The notes below the pieces were generated by a model. The model was not told the DNA's origin. It did no database searches and was given only the letters and a program-made list of their open reading frames with translations. DNA of 64,000 nucleotides from Piscicola geometra (lineage: Eukaryota; Annelida; Clitellata; Hirudinida; Piscicolidae). Where the stretch lies: contig OX030957.1 in assembly GCA_943735955.1 (NCBI GenBank), forward strand, positions 8,577,844 to 8,641,843, written 5' to 3'. Shown one piece after another: positions 35,990-46,278 of the stretch. Position numbers and translations under genes: made by a program. Numbering within the stretch: position 1 is the stretch's first letter; every line of letters begins with the position of its first letter.

Positions 35990-36520
35990 AAAGAATGTGG
36001 GATCTGAATGAAGTAATTAGATTTCTCATTCTAAAAAGAAACCGCCGCTTAGAGATGGCCAGATTCCATCTTTCAGAGGCTTCAGAGCAGAAGATCAAGC
36101 AACAAACAAAATTAGAACTTAACTGGACTAAAAGGAAAAAAGTTTAAGTTCAAAGTAAAAAAATAATAAAACCAGAGCTAGCTTAAAAAAAGAACAAAAA
36201 ATACTTAAACTTGTATGCCTGTATAAGTCAAAAGTGACTCTTTCACGGAAAATAGAACATTTAAACTATATTTTTGGGACGTAAGTATCAATCAGGTTGA
36301 TAAAATATAAAAAAATAGATCCAGTCCAATTTTTTATCCGGAAAAGTTCCGCTTTTCAGAGTTCAGGCATCTCAGCGTTTTGGGAAGAAAAGAACGGAAA
36401 CTGTCAAAATGTTTGGAGATGTCTTACAGGCATAACTGGGAAAAGAAAAATAAAGAAAAAAAAACTTTACTTTTTTTAAAACATTTTAATTTTTCTAATG
36501 AATAAAAGATTTAAAATCTC
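35990..36520. repeat. Dispersed repeat family X upstream of lectin gene A
   Basis: The segments TAGAGATGGCCAGATTCCAT, AGAGGCTTCAGAGC, CTGTATAAGTCAAAAGTGAC and TTTCTAATGAATAAAAGATT recur in order at 42890-43150, in part at 54610-54790, and inverted (plus a plus-strand tail) at 62700-63110. There is no coding capacity. Confidence 0.6.
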
Positions 36521-36716
36521 ATTTTTTTGTGTGTGTTTTCAAGCTCGGTTGAGGAAGAGCGATATTTTCGACTTGAGAAGTCAAACTTATTGTGTTTTTA
36601 ATGTTAATCATATCCTAAGTGGACTTTTTGTAATTTAAAAATCGATAATATTTTTTTTCCTAATTATATAGTTTGATGCATACTAAAACAAATTAAATGA
36701 AAAAACTCAACTTTTG

Positions 36717-36724
36717 TATAAATA
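36717..36724 (+). promoter_or_regulatory. TATA box of lectin gene A
   Basis: TATAAATA lies 54 bases upstream of the start codon. The same element at the same distance precedes gene B, within conserved flanking sequence (ACGCATG.TCTCAAAGTTT). Confidence 0.7.
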
Positions 36725-36770
36725 CGCATGCTCTCAAAGTTTCTTTATTTTTGTTAGATTTGGACACACG

Positions 36771-37699
36771 ATGTTTTTTTTAAAAGTTTCATTCATAGTT
36801 TCTTGTTTTGCGTTATCGGTGGAATGCACTGCTTCTTGGAATTGTAAGTCAGTAGTAGACTCAAACATATGTTTTTTGTTTTTTTAAGATTTCTAGCCAA
36901 CGATAATATGTAAGCTATAATACTTTTGACAAAAATTTTACATTATTTCGTTTAAATAATTATTATAATCATAATTAAAAGTTTAAAGTTCAAAAATAGT
37001 TATGTTATTAATCCAGTTTCTTCTGCCAACGTTCTCTTTCGCAAACCTGCCAGACAAGAGAGCACTGCAACCCATTTCGTGGCAGATCTTGCCGTGGACG
37101 GAAATCGTAGTCCAAGAATGCTTGATAGCTCATGTAGCCACGGTGAAATTTTTGGAACGTGGTGGCTTTGCGACATGCAGAACTTCTACATAGTTGGAAA
37201 AGTATCAGTGTATGGCAGGGATGGCAGTATGTCTCGACTAGACTTCTTCATCATAGGTCTTTCCACAAACGACTACGGAGGTGGTAATGTGGTCAGAGGC
37301 ACGTACCATATATGTGCTCAATACCCGAACAAGATTTTTGGAACTGGTCCCTTCACGGTGTATTGCGTCCCTCCCATCCCCCTCTCAAAATACCTAATCG
37401 TGCAACAGCCTGAACCACCACCTACAGCTCTCACAATATGCGAGATTGAAGCGTTTGTAGTTGAGACAAAAAAAGGGTCTAGGTGGCAAAGGTTCAAAGG
37501 CTTCTACCAGAGCAACTTCCAAGTGGCCAGACTGGCGACAAAGGATGGTTTGGAGTGTTTGATGCAGTGTTTGTCCATGAAAGATTGCTGGTCTGCTAGT
37601 TGTTCGAGCTCCGGAGAGTGCATCCTCAGTTCAAGCAATAGCACTAGTTTTCTTGTACAGGATCAAGAATGGGTTTACTATATAGGAATCGAATTATAG
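36771..37699 (+). CDS. Secreted F-type lectin plus PAN domain protein, gene A
   Basis: Two exons, 36771-36843 and 37017-37699, join in phase 1 and encode about 251 residues. Residues 1-18 form a signal peptide (MFFLKVSFIVSCFALSVEC). The F-type lectin (fucolectin) domain follows: FVADLAVDGNRS, SCSHGEIFGTWWLCD, VSVYGRD, SRLDFFIIGLS, YHICAQYP, FTVYCV and LTICEIEAFV. The last about 70 residues form a PAN/apple-like domain with GLECLMQCLSMKDCW and CSSSGECILSS. F-type lectins bind fucosylated glycans in innate recognition. Here the HX24RXDX4(R/K) fucose motif is altered: Gly stands at the first Arg position (H...YGRDGSMSR), so binding may differ. Poly(A) signal AATAAA lies at 37791. Confidence 0.88.
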
Positions 37700-37790
37700 T
37701 TAAGTTGACAATTTTGTTCTGAGGTTTTTTTCTGAAATCATGTTTTTTAGTTTAATTTGTTTCCGTTTATCTTTTTTAGTTTATATCTTA

Positions 37791-37796
37791 AATAAA
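37791..37796 (+). terminator. Poly(A) signal of lectin gene A
   Basis: AATAAA lies about 90 bases after the stop codon. Confidence 0.65.
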
Positions 37797-37809
37797 ACCT
37801 TTTGTAACT

Positions 37810-38439
37810 ACACTGTGGGCTAAAAAAACATGCTACTGTATAGTTGTATATAACTTTGGCAAATGTAAATCGATTAAAACAAATTTCACTGTCTGACTCA
37901 GAAATGAATGAAAAACAAAATGGTAAAAATAAATTTCATGCAATACTTTTATCTAGTGAAAATGAAACAAGTGTAAAAATATCGAAAAATGTCATGTAAA
38001 AATCATAAAAGTGGGAAAAAATGTAAAAAAAACAATGAAAAATATGCTGAAAATTGTTTAATGTAAACACATTTTTATGTGTTTTACATTACTTTTTTGC
38101 TATTTTTCGGTATCACTCGGTAATGGTAGAGCATATTGAAGGAGTCGATTTAAATTTAAGAATTAAAAAAACTAAAAACTTGAATTAAAACTTTAAAATT
38201 TTTGGAGTTTAAAACATACTTTTTATATGTGTTTTACATGATGGTTTTCGCTATTTATTCACTTGTTTCAGTTCCACATTTTGAAAATACTGCATATTGA
38301 AAGAACAAAAATATCAATAACATATTGTTTTCTATTCATTTCTGAGTCAAAAAGTTATTGAAAAAAATTAAAAATCGATTTAAATTTGCCAAATTGATCA
38401 ACAAATATACAGTGGCATGTTTTTTTGGCCTAAAGTGAA
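37810..38439. mobile_element. MITE with 36-bp inverted ends
   Basis: CACTGTGGGCTAAAAAAACA at the left mirrors TGTTTTTTTGGCCTAAAGTG at the right, and the match extends through ATGC.ACTGTATA. Internal segments are duplicated (ATGTGTTTTACAT...GCTATTT). There is no coding capacity. Confidence 0.75.
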
Positions 38440-40083
38440 AAAAGGCGTTTCTTTCTCCATGAAACTTTACTCATTCTTCAATTGTGTTGATGAAATGAGC
38501 CAGAATTAGTTTTGATGTTTCCTATGAATTTTTTAGACAGCAAATAACTTTATTGTTTCTATATAAAAATTATTTTTAAAATATTCAATTTTGAAAATTT
38601 TATTTGTTATTGAGTTGAAACCAAATAGATAAAAACAACACGTTTTTAAGAAAAAAATATTCTAATGAGCTATTTTTCAAATATTGCACGCCATGTAAGA
38701 TAACATGCGCGTATTTAATCTTGCTCAATAGGTTAATATGTTTAACATTTTCCTATCAATCAGCTAGTAGGCCGTTTAAGTGTGAAAGACATTCCTGATG
38801 TCTTTTTTTTATTAATATTTTTGAATAGCTTCACGTCGGTTCTTTTCTTCTACTTTGTATGAAACCATTTTTCATCTGCATACTGTCGGTCATACAATGG
38901 AATAGTGGCATCGAAAAAGTCAGAGACAATGGCTTGAACCATTAAAACGAATTTAATTTTTAATGATGGACCAATCTATTTCATTATTATTGTTTCGAAA
39001 CTAATCGATTCCGTTTTGTCTGTACTCTATCATTAATAACTATTTTTTAAATGTTATAATTATAATTTAATCTAAGTAATGAAATAACCATTTTTAGAGT
39101 AATTTTCATTTTAAACGAAAGTACAAAATATTCTGTAATTTTTTATTTCTTTTAATAATAGATGAGTGTTTTTTTACATTTCGATTGATAATGAAGCATT
39201 CTCAATGTATACCAAAACCTGCGTTTAATAGTCAATTTTCCACCCACAATGTATTTTTGGCTGTAAATGTGAGTGTAATTTGTCTAAAAAAATATGGCTG
39301 CCATCCATGAAACGGTGGCGCAATATGTTTTATGCATGTTATATTTTCCAACATAATCTTCCAAGAGTGGTTTATCTATTTGCTCATATGTGCATTTTCA
39401 ATAAAACTTGTTATAAAAATGTTTAAAAGTCAAACATTTGCTTGATTCCGTCTTTTGAAAGCTTATCCAGTCACCTAATATTGCTGGTATAAGTACCTGA
39501 ACCTGGCTTCTTCTGTCTCTTAGCAACCAATGATAACCCAAATTATGATTACAAAGTCGAAGTAATCAACATCACCATCATCATGATGAAGATGTGTCTA
39601 ATTTAAATAATTTAGAATAAAAAAACTAATTGTCCTCTTCTTAACATCGTTTTTTTCTACCATAAGTAGGGGATAAGTAAGCAAAAAGTCGAAAAACTTG
39701 AAGTTCGTTACGTCCACTTGGAATATGCTTCACTAGGTTATTTCATGAATATTTAATATTGAAAATTGGAACTTTTGATGAAACAGCCTTTCCCCACACC
39801 TAAAAAACTAAATCGAAGATTTAGGCTTAAGCCTCAGCGTTTTCAAGTAAAAAGAAACCAATAGATAATTCAATTTACTAAAATTTTACGATAATAATGT
39901 TACTTAATATAATAATTATAATAATATAATATTAGAAATATTAGAAAAAAATATTTGTGCCGCCCACACTACACAGGGCTTCAGCACTGGCATAAATAAA
40001 GTTCTGCAATTGGTTGAAACGGATATGAGGATAAATCAGGTTTTATGATGAAAATGAACATTTATAGAAAAACACTAGTGTAG
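38440..40083. other. Non-coding stretch with dispersed repeat
   Basis: No gene recognised. The part at about 39695-39800 (GTTACGTCCACTTGGAATAT, CACTAGGTTATTTCATGA) is an inverted copy of 4340-4480 (ATATTCCAAGTGGACGTAAC), so both belong to one repeat family. Confidence 0.6.
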
Positions 40084-40091
40084 GTAGACAT

Positions 40092-41538
40092 TAGAGGTCG
40101 GACCGGGTACCAACGGGAATGAAAATTAATTTCGGGACGGGAAAACTCGGGAACCGGGAATAGGTTTTCGGGATGGGAACGGGAATCAACATGGAAATCG
40201 GGAACGGTTGTTATGGCGAGTCCAAATATTAGGGAAATTAGAACAAATGGGTGATGATGAAAACTTGTCAGATGAAATCAAACTGGTCAGTTATATTTTT
40301 TTTATTTTATAAATTCATACTTCGAATTTGAATTATTAATTTCCAGTTGAATGCTCAGTTGATCATTTTGACAAAAAAAGATGCCCATTAATAATAATAA
40401 TGACGAGCATTATTATAGTGGCGTATAACCCGAACGGGCTTCCAGGCCACTTAGGCTGCATATTTTCACCTACGCCTTTGGGTTACTAGGGCATTGGTTG
40501 CACTTGAACCTGGGACTTTTGATTATTGGTCAAGCCGAGGGTCGTTGCCGACTCAGCTACCCGTTCATTCACTCAGCTACCCGTTCACCCATTGATCTTA
40601 TTCATATGGCAGCATGTCTGTTGCATACCCCAGTAAAAAAATATTTAAAAAGTTTGTGATAGAAAAAAATAAATACCAAGACTTTCATTAGAGAAAATTT
40701 AAGTCCATTTTGTACAGCCAGACCAAGCTTCAGTGACGTTGAGAAAAAAAACAAATGATGGTTATTATACCCTATGTGTTAGTTTTTAAACGTAAAAATT
40801 ATAATACAATTTTTTTACTATCAAATTATACGAATGATTTTATTTGTGCAGTTGTGGAGAATAAGAATGTTGTCAAAAAACATATTTATATCATTATTGA
40901 GGAATTAATAATAATGAGCGAGGGAAAAGATTCAGAAGAGGATGAATTGTAAAAATATTCACAATTACGTCCCACAAAAATTGAAGATTATAAAAATGTT
41001 AAATCTATTGGAGTAAAAAAAATTCCAATACTACAAGAAGTAGCCAAAATTTTGTTTAGTATACCTGCAAGTTCTATTCCCTGTGAACGTAATTTGTCAA
41101 CATGTGGTCATTTAACTTCAGACCCAAGATCACCTAATTTGGAAGCTAAAACTTTTGACGGTTTAACCCGTATGAAAAGCAAGGAAAACCTGATATAATT
41201 ACTCAAAAACAATGAATAACTTCAATACTTTCATTTCAATAATAATTTGAAATTTAAATCGTGTTTTTTTATTTTGTTAAAAAAAATATTTTCTGACTTT
41301 CAAATAATGAACTTTAAGGAATGTTAGGATGAGAAAGTTTTGGACCAGTGAAAACGGCAGTAAAAATAAATAAACAAAATTTTTGTTGTTGAAATGGGTC
41401 GAGAACGGGTCGGGACCGAGAATCGAGATGCGGGAACGGGAATTAAAATTCTGATGTCCCATCGGGAACGGGACGGGAAAACAAAATTCAGAAACGGGAC
41501 GGGACCGGAAATGGAAAATCGTTCATTTCCGACCTCTA
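40092..41538 (+). mobile_element. hAT-type element, copy B, with 8-bp target duplication
   Basis: The left end TAGAGGTCGGACCGGGTACC and right end TTTCCGACCTCTA are inverted. The flanks GTAGACAT and GTGGACAT are an 8-bp target duplication with one change. The plus-strand remnant at about 41050-41198 reads IPASSIPCERNLSTCGHLT, the hAT dimerisation signature. A SINE (40387-40558) is inserted in it. Confidence 0.88.
40387..40595 (-). repeat. tRNA-derived SINE, family 1, inserted in a hAT element
   Basis: The sequence matches the copies at 6512 and 26334 closely. The 5' end on the minus strand is partly duplicated (CACTCAGCTACCCGTTCA occurs at 40548 and 40570). Confidence 0.75.
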
Positions 41539-41546
41539 GTGGACAT

Positions 41547-42050
41547 GCACTTGACATGTGTCTTTAGCTCGTGGCTTCTGTGCTCAGCCAAACCATAGAA
41601 CCGAATCAATTAGTTTCTTCGCTACCTTGAGTAAATAATGGTATTCAGTGGACTATTTTTAACAAAAACAATAAATTTAACATTTTCTAAGGCAACAACA
41701 ATTTTTACTCACGACTTCAACGATCTCACTGAGTCCTCAAGCCAGAACCCACAGAAAACCATCGTCTACCCTGTCTAGTCAGAGAAGTTATGGAACCTCT
41801 CTAATTCAAGTGGTTCTGGTGGTGTTTTTTTGCTTGGATGGGCATTTGAAGTCAGAAGCAGCAGTTGAGCATTTGGAGTAAGTCTATAAGTTAATTTTCA
41901 TTATGCAGTCCCTTCTCAAGACGGTTTTAAATAGGCAAAAGAGAGACTAGGACATTAATAAAAAGGCCTTACCTATGAAGTACCCAATCAGTGAGCAGGC
42001 TTTTGAAATCGATGACACTCTTGCTCAAAACCTCAGAATGGAGAAACAGT
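41547..42050. other. No recognised gene
   Basis: Moderately GC-rich pieces (for example 41960-42058) allow short open frames such as MKYPISEQAFEIDDTLAQNL. No family or splice context supports a gene. The downstream hAT MITE is inserted at its end. Confidence 0.4.
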
Positions 42051-42058
42051 GTGGTAAG

Positions 42059-42825
42059 CAGTGTTATTTTCGTTTCATAAAATAATTATAGTTTTTATTT
42101 CAGTTTCGTTTTGGAATTAATTATAATTTTATTTTCTTTTTCGTTTTGAAAATAATTAAAGTTTTTATTTTCGTTTTTGTTTTGAAAATAATTATAGTTT
42201 TTGTTTTCGTTTCAGTTTTGAAAATAATTATAGTTTTTATTTTCATTTTAGTTTCGAAAATATATTAATTTACAACTTTAAACACTATTTTTTTATATCT
42301 AAAAAAATTAATTGATCATAAAATGAAACGGTAAAATAGAACAGTCATAGATATAATATATATACTAATTGTTTTTGATATCTATGAGAACAGTATATTA
42401 ACAACAAATGAGTTTAAAAAATTAACAGTCAATTGAAATATAAGAATTGATTACGTAAATTATTGATTAACAAATTTAAAATATAACAACAAATCTATGA
42501 TTAAAATAAGTAATAATTTAATTGACAAAGAGAAGCGGTAATATAATAACGTTTGATAAATGGCGCTACTTTCATAAAGCCCAAAGATAATGTTTATAAC
42601 AAAGACATATATTTTTAATAAAAGTTATTCATTTGCCTATTATGGCATATCTTAAAAATTTATTTAATTTTCGTTTGAAAATAATTATAGTTTTTATTTC
42701 AGTTTCGTTTTGGAAATAATTATAGTTTTTATTTCAGTTTCGTTTTGAAAATAAATTTAGTTTTTATTTTCGTTTCCGTGGAACGATTATTCAGAATTGT
42801 CGTTTTCGTTACGAAAACAACACTG
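42059..42825. mobile_element. hAT MITE, copy 1, perfect 8-bp target duplication
   Basis: CAGTGTTATTTTCGTTTC at the left mirrors GTTACGAAAACAACACTG at the right. The flanks GTGGTAAG are identical on both sides (42051-42058 and 42826-42833). The interior contains repeated ATAATTATAGTTTTTATTTC units and no coding sequence. Confidence 0.93.
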
Positions 42826-42889
42826 GTGGTAAGGTGAACCATAGACTAAAGAAACTAGTAAATTGAATGCAGTGAGTAGATCCATCATC

Positions 42890-43150
42890 CTATAAATGAG
42901 CCAGCAGTCTAGAGATCGACAGATCTCGTCTTTCGGAGGCTTCAAAGCAACTTGTCAAACAAAAACAGTCAAAACTAGAACAAAAGAAGAAAAATTAAGT
43001 TTAAAAAAGAAATTTTAAAAAGTTGGTTTATAGAAAGAAGCGAAAAAGACTTTAACTTTTATGTCTGTTAAAGTCAAAAGATGATCATTTCACTGAAAAT
43101 TAAAAATTAAAATTTTTTTATAAAAATGAAAGTATCAACCAAGAAAGATT
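42890..43150. repeat. Dispersed repeat family X copy
   Basis: TAGAGATCGACAGATCTCGT, GGAGGCTTCAAAGCA and CTGTTAAAGTCAAAAGATGA match the family seen at 35990 and, inverted, at 62700. Confidence 0.6.
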
Positions 43151-43549
43151 GAAATATATAAAAAAACAAAAAAGTTTTACAAAGTTGTAAAAAATGTGTT
43201 TTTCTCTTGTGTATTAAAGGTTTAACATTTCACAATTTGTGTTTTTTTAATCGCAGGTGGGGGGTTATTTTTAACATAAAAAATAAATTTTTGTGTCCAA
43301 CTTCTTGTATTTTTAGTGTTAATCATGTTTTGAGTAGACGTTTTAAATTTTTAAATTCGATGATTTTGTCTCACTCCCCTCTAGTAATGGAGAGGTGCAG
43401 AATTATTCTAGAAGACTGCATTGAGACAACTCATTGATTTTGAAAAACCATTTTTTACGCTCGAATCATGTTTCAGCAGGTCACATTGAATAGAAGCGAA
43501 TGGTTTCTGTATTAACAATAGAAAAGTAATTTCAAACCTGCGTCGCTAC

Positions 43550-44203
43550 CAGTGTTATTTTCGTTTCATAAAATAATAATAGTTTTTATTTCAGTTTCGT
43601 TTTGGAATTAATTATAGTTTTTATTTTCGTTTCAGTTTTGAAAATAATTAAAGTTTTTATTTTCATTTTAGTTTTAAAAATATATTAATTTACAACTTTG
43701 AACACTATTTTTTTATATTTGAAAAAATTAATTGATCATAAAATGAAACAGTAAAATAGAACTGTATATTAACAACAAATGAGTTTTAAAAATTAACAGT
43801 CAATTGAAATATTATAAGAATTGAGTACGTAAATTATTGAGTAATAACAAATTTGAAATATAATAACAAACTTACGATAAAAATAAGTGATAATTTAATT
43901 GACAAAGCGAAGCGGTAATAAAATAACGTTTTATAAATGGCGCTACTTTCATAAAGCCCAAAGATAATGTTTATAACATAGACATATATTTTTTATATAA
44001 ATTAAACATTTACACATTATGGCATACTTTGAAATTTATTTAATTTTTGTTTTGAAAATAATTTTAGTTTTTATTTCAGTTTCGTTTTGGGAATAATTAT
44101 AGTTTTTGTTTTCGTTTTGAAAATAATTTTAGTTTTTATTTTCGTTTTCGTGGAACGATTATTCAGAATGGTCATTTTCGTTTTTGTTACGAAAATAACA
44201 CTG
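43550..44203. mobile_element. hAT MITE, copy 2, perfect 8-bp target duplication
   Basis: It has the same ends as copy 1 (CAGTGTTATTTTCG and its inverse). Identical flanks GTCGCTAC lie at 43542-43549 and 44204-44211. The body is a shorter relative of the 42059 copy. Confidence 0.93.
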
Positions 44204-44211
44204 GTCGCTAC

Positions 44212-45040
44212 CCACGACCAGAGCAAGAAGGAGGAAGATGGAACCGCTGGAAAACATCAGAGTGGTGTGTTTCAACCCTTGGGTTGTTGAAGATAGTTTC
44301 TTACAAACTTCAGCGGTATTTATAGACTTAAAGGCCATTTAAAATCAATTAAATTAATTAAGAAAAAACGTCTTTTATTTTCAAAGTTCCTCATCGATCG
44401 CGCAATCGAGGCTCGTGAGTGATTAAAAGCTTGTAAAATATTAACGCCTTCAAGCGAATATGAAACGAATGGATTGAACGCCAGCTACGCTTGACGTCAC
44501 AGCGTTCAGCACTCCAACGTAGGCACGTGGGTCTCTCAATTAACAAGAGGAATTTAGCTACTAGCTTAGTGCAAGTGAAAGCTAAGATTTAATCTAATTA
44601 TCTTAAAATTTCAACGGCTGCGCATTTAAAAATTATGGAAATTTAAAGGCTAGATTTAGCATGATGGTTTTTAATGATCATCATAAAAGTCTCAACATCA
44701 ATGTTATGGGGATTGCATCAGTTACACCGTCATAACTTCCCATCCATAAATTGCGAAAGCAATACTTACTCGTAGAAATACGTTTCCAGTGACGTCACGC
44801 TCAGATGTTTGATAAACTGTATGGTAAAAAGAGCTATTTCATGCATTAACACGTTAGTTCGCAAGCGACTTTCATCGTGCCAAAAAGTTCAAAAAAGGGT
44901 CTCAAGTTAAGCTTTTAAAGTTTTCACGAAAAAGTACTCCCTAATGAATATTTAACAACTATGAAAGGAACCTCATGGAGCGAATAAGGTAAGTCACGGA
45001 AACCTGAAGAGAATGAGCGGCCTTGCAGTTTACACATCGT
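44212..45040. other. No recognised gene
   Basis: AT-rich with scattered GC-richer patches. I see no domain, splice pattern or repeat that can be named. Confidence 0.4.
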
Positions 45041-45044
45041 TGAA

Positions 45045-45185
45045 GTAAGTTCAAAAGTCCGTCTGTTGCGTGCCTTGGTAATGCCCATATTCCTCTAATC
45101 TAATCATCGACATTATCAGAGGGCTTGGAAAGAAGAATACAAGGCATGGAAATGAGGTGCTTACGAAGACTTCTCGACACTATTA
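45045..45185 (+). pseudogene. Short non-LTR reverse transcriptase fragment
   Basis: The pieces KVRLLRALVMPIF and, in another frame, LERRIQGMEMRCLRRLLDTI match the (K.RL..SLV.PI.LYG.E.W...) and (ERRI.A.EMRC.RRLL) motifs of the reverse transcriptase C-terminal region. Only about 140 bases survive. Confidence 0.65.
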
Positions 45186-45189
45186 GGTT

Positions 45190-46278
45190 GTACTTGTCAG
45201 TCTAGAAATATAAAAACTGGCAGAAGAATTTGCCAGTTGGTCTGAAACTCACAAGGGTTTCATATTATTTATTGAATAGGGCAATTTTTGAAAAATATTT
45301 TGATATAAGCTTCGTCTAATAATATTTTTAATGAAGCTTTTCAATTATTGAAATACGATCAATTTTCCCGATTCTGATAGTGAGAATGGGGAAATGAATA
45401 CATTATTATGAACTTCTTGATAATATAGCTTTGTTCCAATAAAAAAGAAAATTAAACAAAAATTAAGTTCAGAAATGTTTTATTGTTTTTTAGATGAGGT
45501 TTTATGGCTATCAGTGTTCACTGATAATCTGTAAAACTATTTGCTCAATTAAAAAAGATTAATACAATTATGGAGTTTGAAATTATTGTTATACTTTATA
45601 ATACATACATGAGTATACATAAAGCAAGTTTTTTTGAAATTGAAAACCAAAATATAGAAAGACTGTAGTCTGTAGTCAAATTCGGATTAACCCATATAGT
45701 ATACACAACTTGTTGTTTGTAGGATATCTATGCCTTCAAAAATATAATTAGTATTCTTAATATATAATACAAAATATTTGCAATTTTAAACTTCTGTTGC
45801 CATTTTAAAAACCGAGAAATTGCAAAAAATTAAAAGTGTCTAAAAGTGAATTGGATAGTAAGTTATATGTGCGAGAGTTGACTTAATCCTCATGGTTTGT
45901 TAATTAAATTAATAATAATAAATGAAGTAAAGATGAAATGTATAGAAAAAATTTTTTTTGGAGAAAATATCTTTTTTTGTTATTGTTTTACTTTGTTTTT
46001 TAAAATTCGCACCAACTAAAGGCGGTAATCGATTAGATTTTACTTAAAATCATTTTAGTTTTCAGTGAAAACTTTTCACCAATTAACTATCTATTGATAT
46101 ATTGTTGAACATTTTTTTTATTTAAGAAAATTGCCTTCAAAATTAAGACTTGAATAGAATCAATAAATGAAATTTACATTTCTGGTATTTTTGGTACCGT
46201 TGTCATCCTTAAAATGTAATTTAAATTAAATTGAGGACCTTAGTTAATTATTAATACATTAATCCCAAAAGACTAAAG
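45190..46278. other. Upstream region of ZW10
   Basis: AT-rich sequence; no gene, TATA box or repeat could be supported. Confidence 0.4.
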
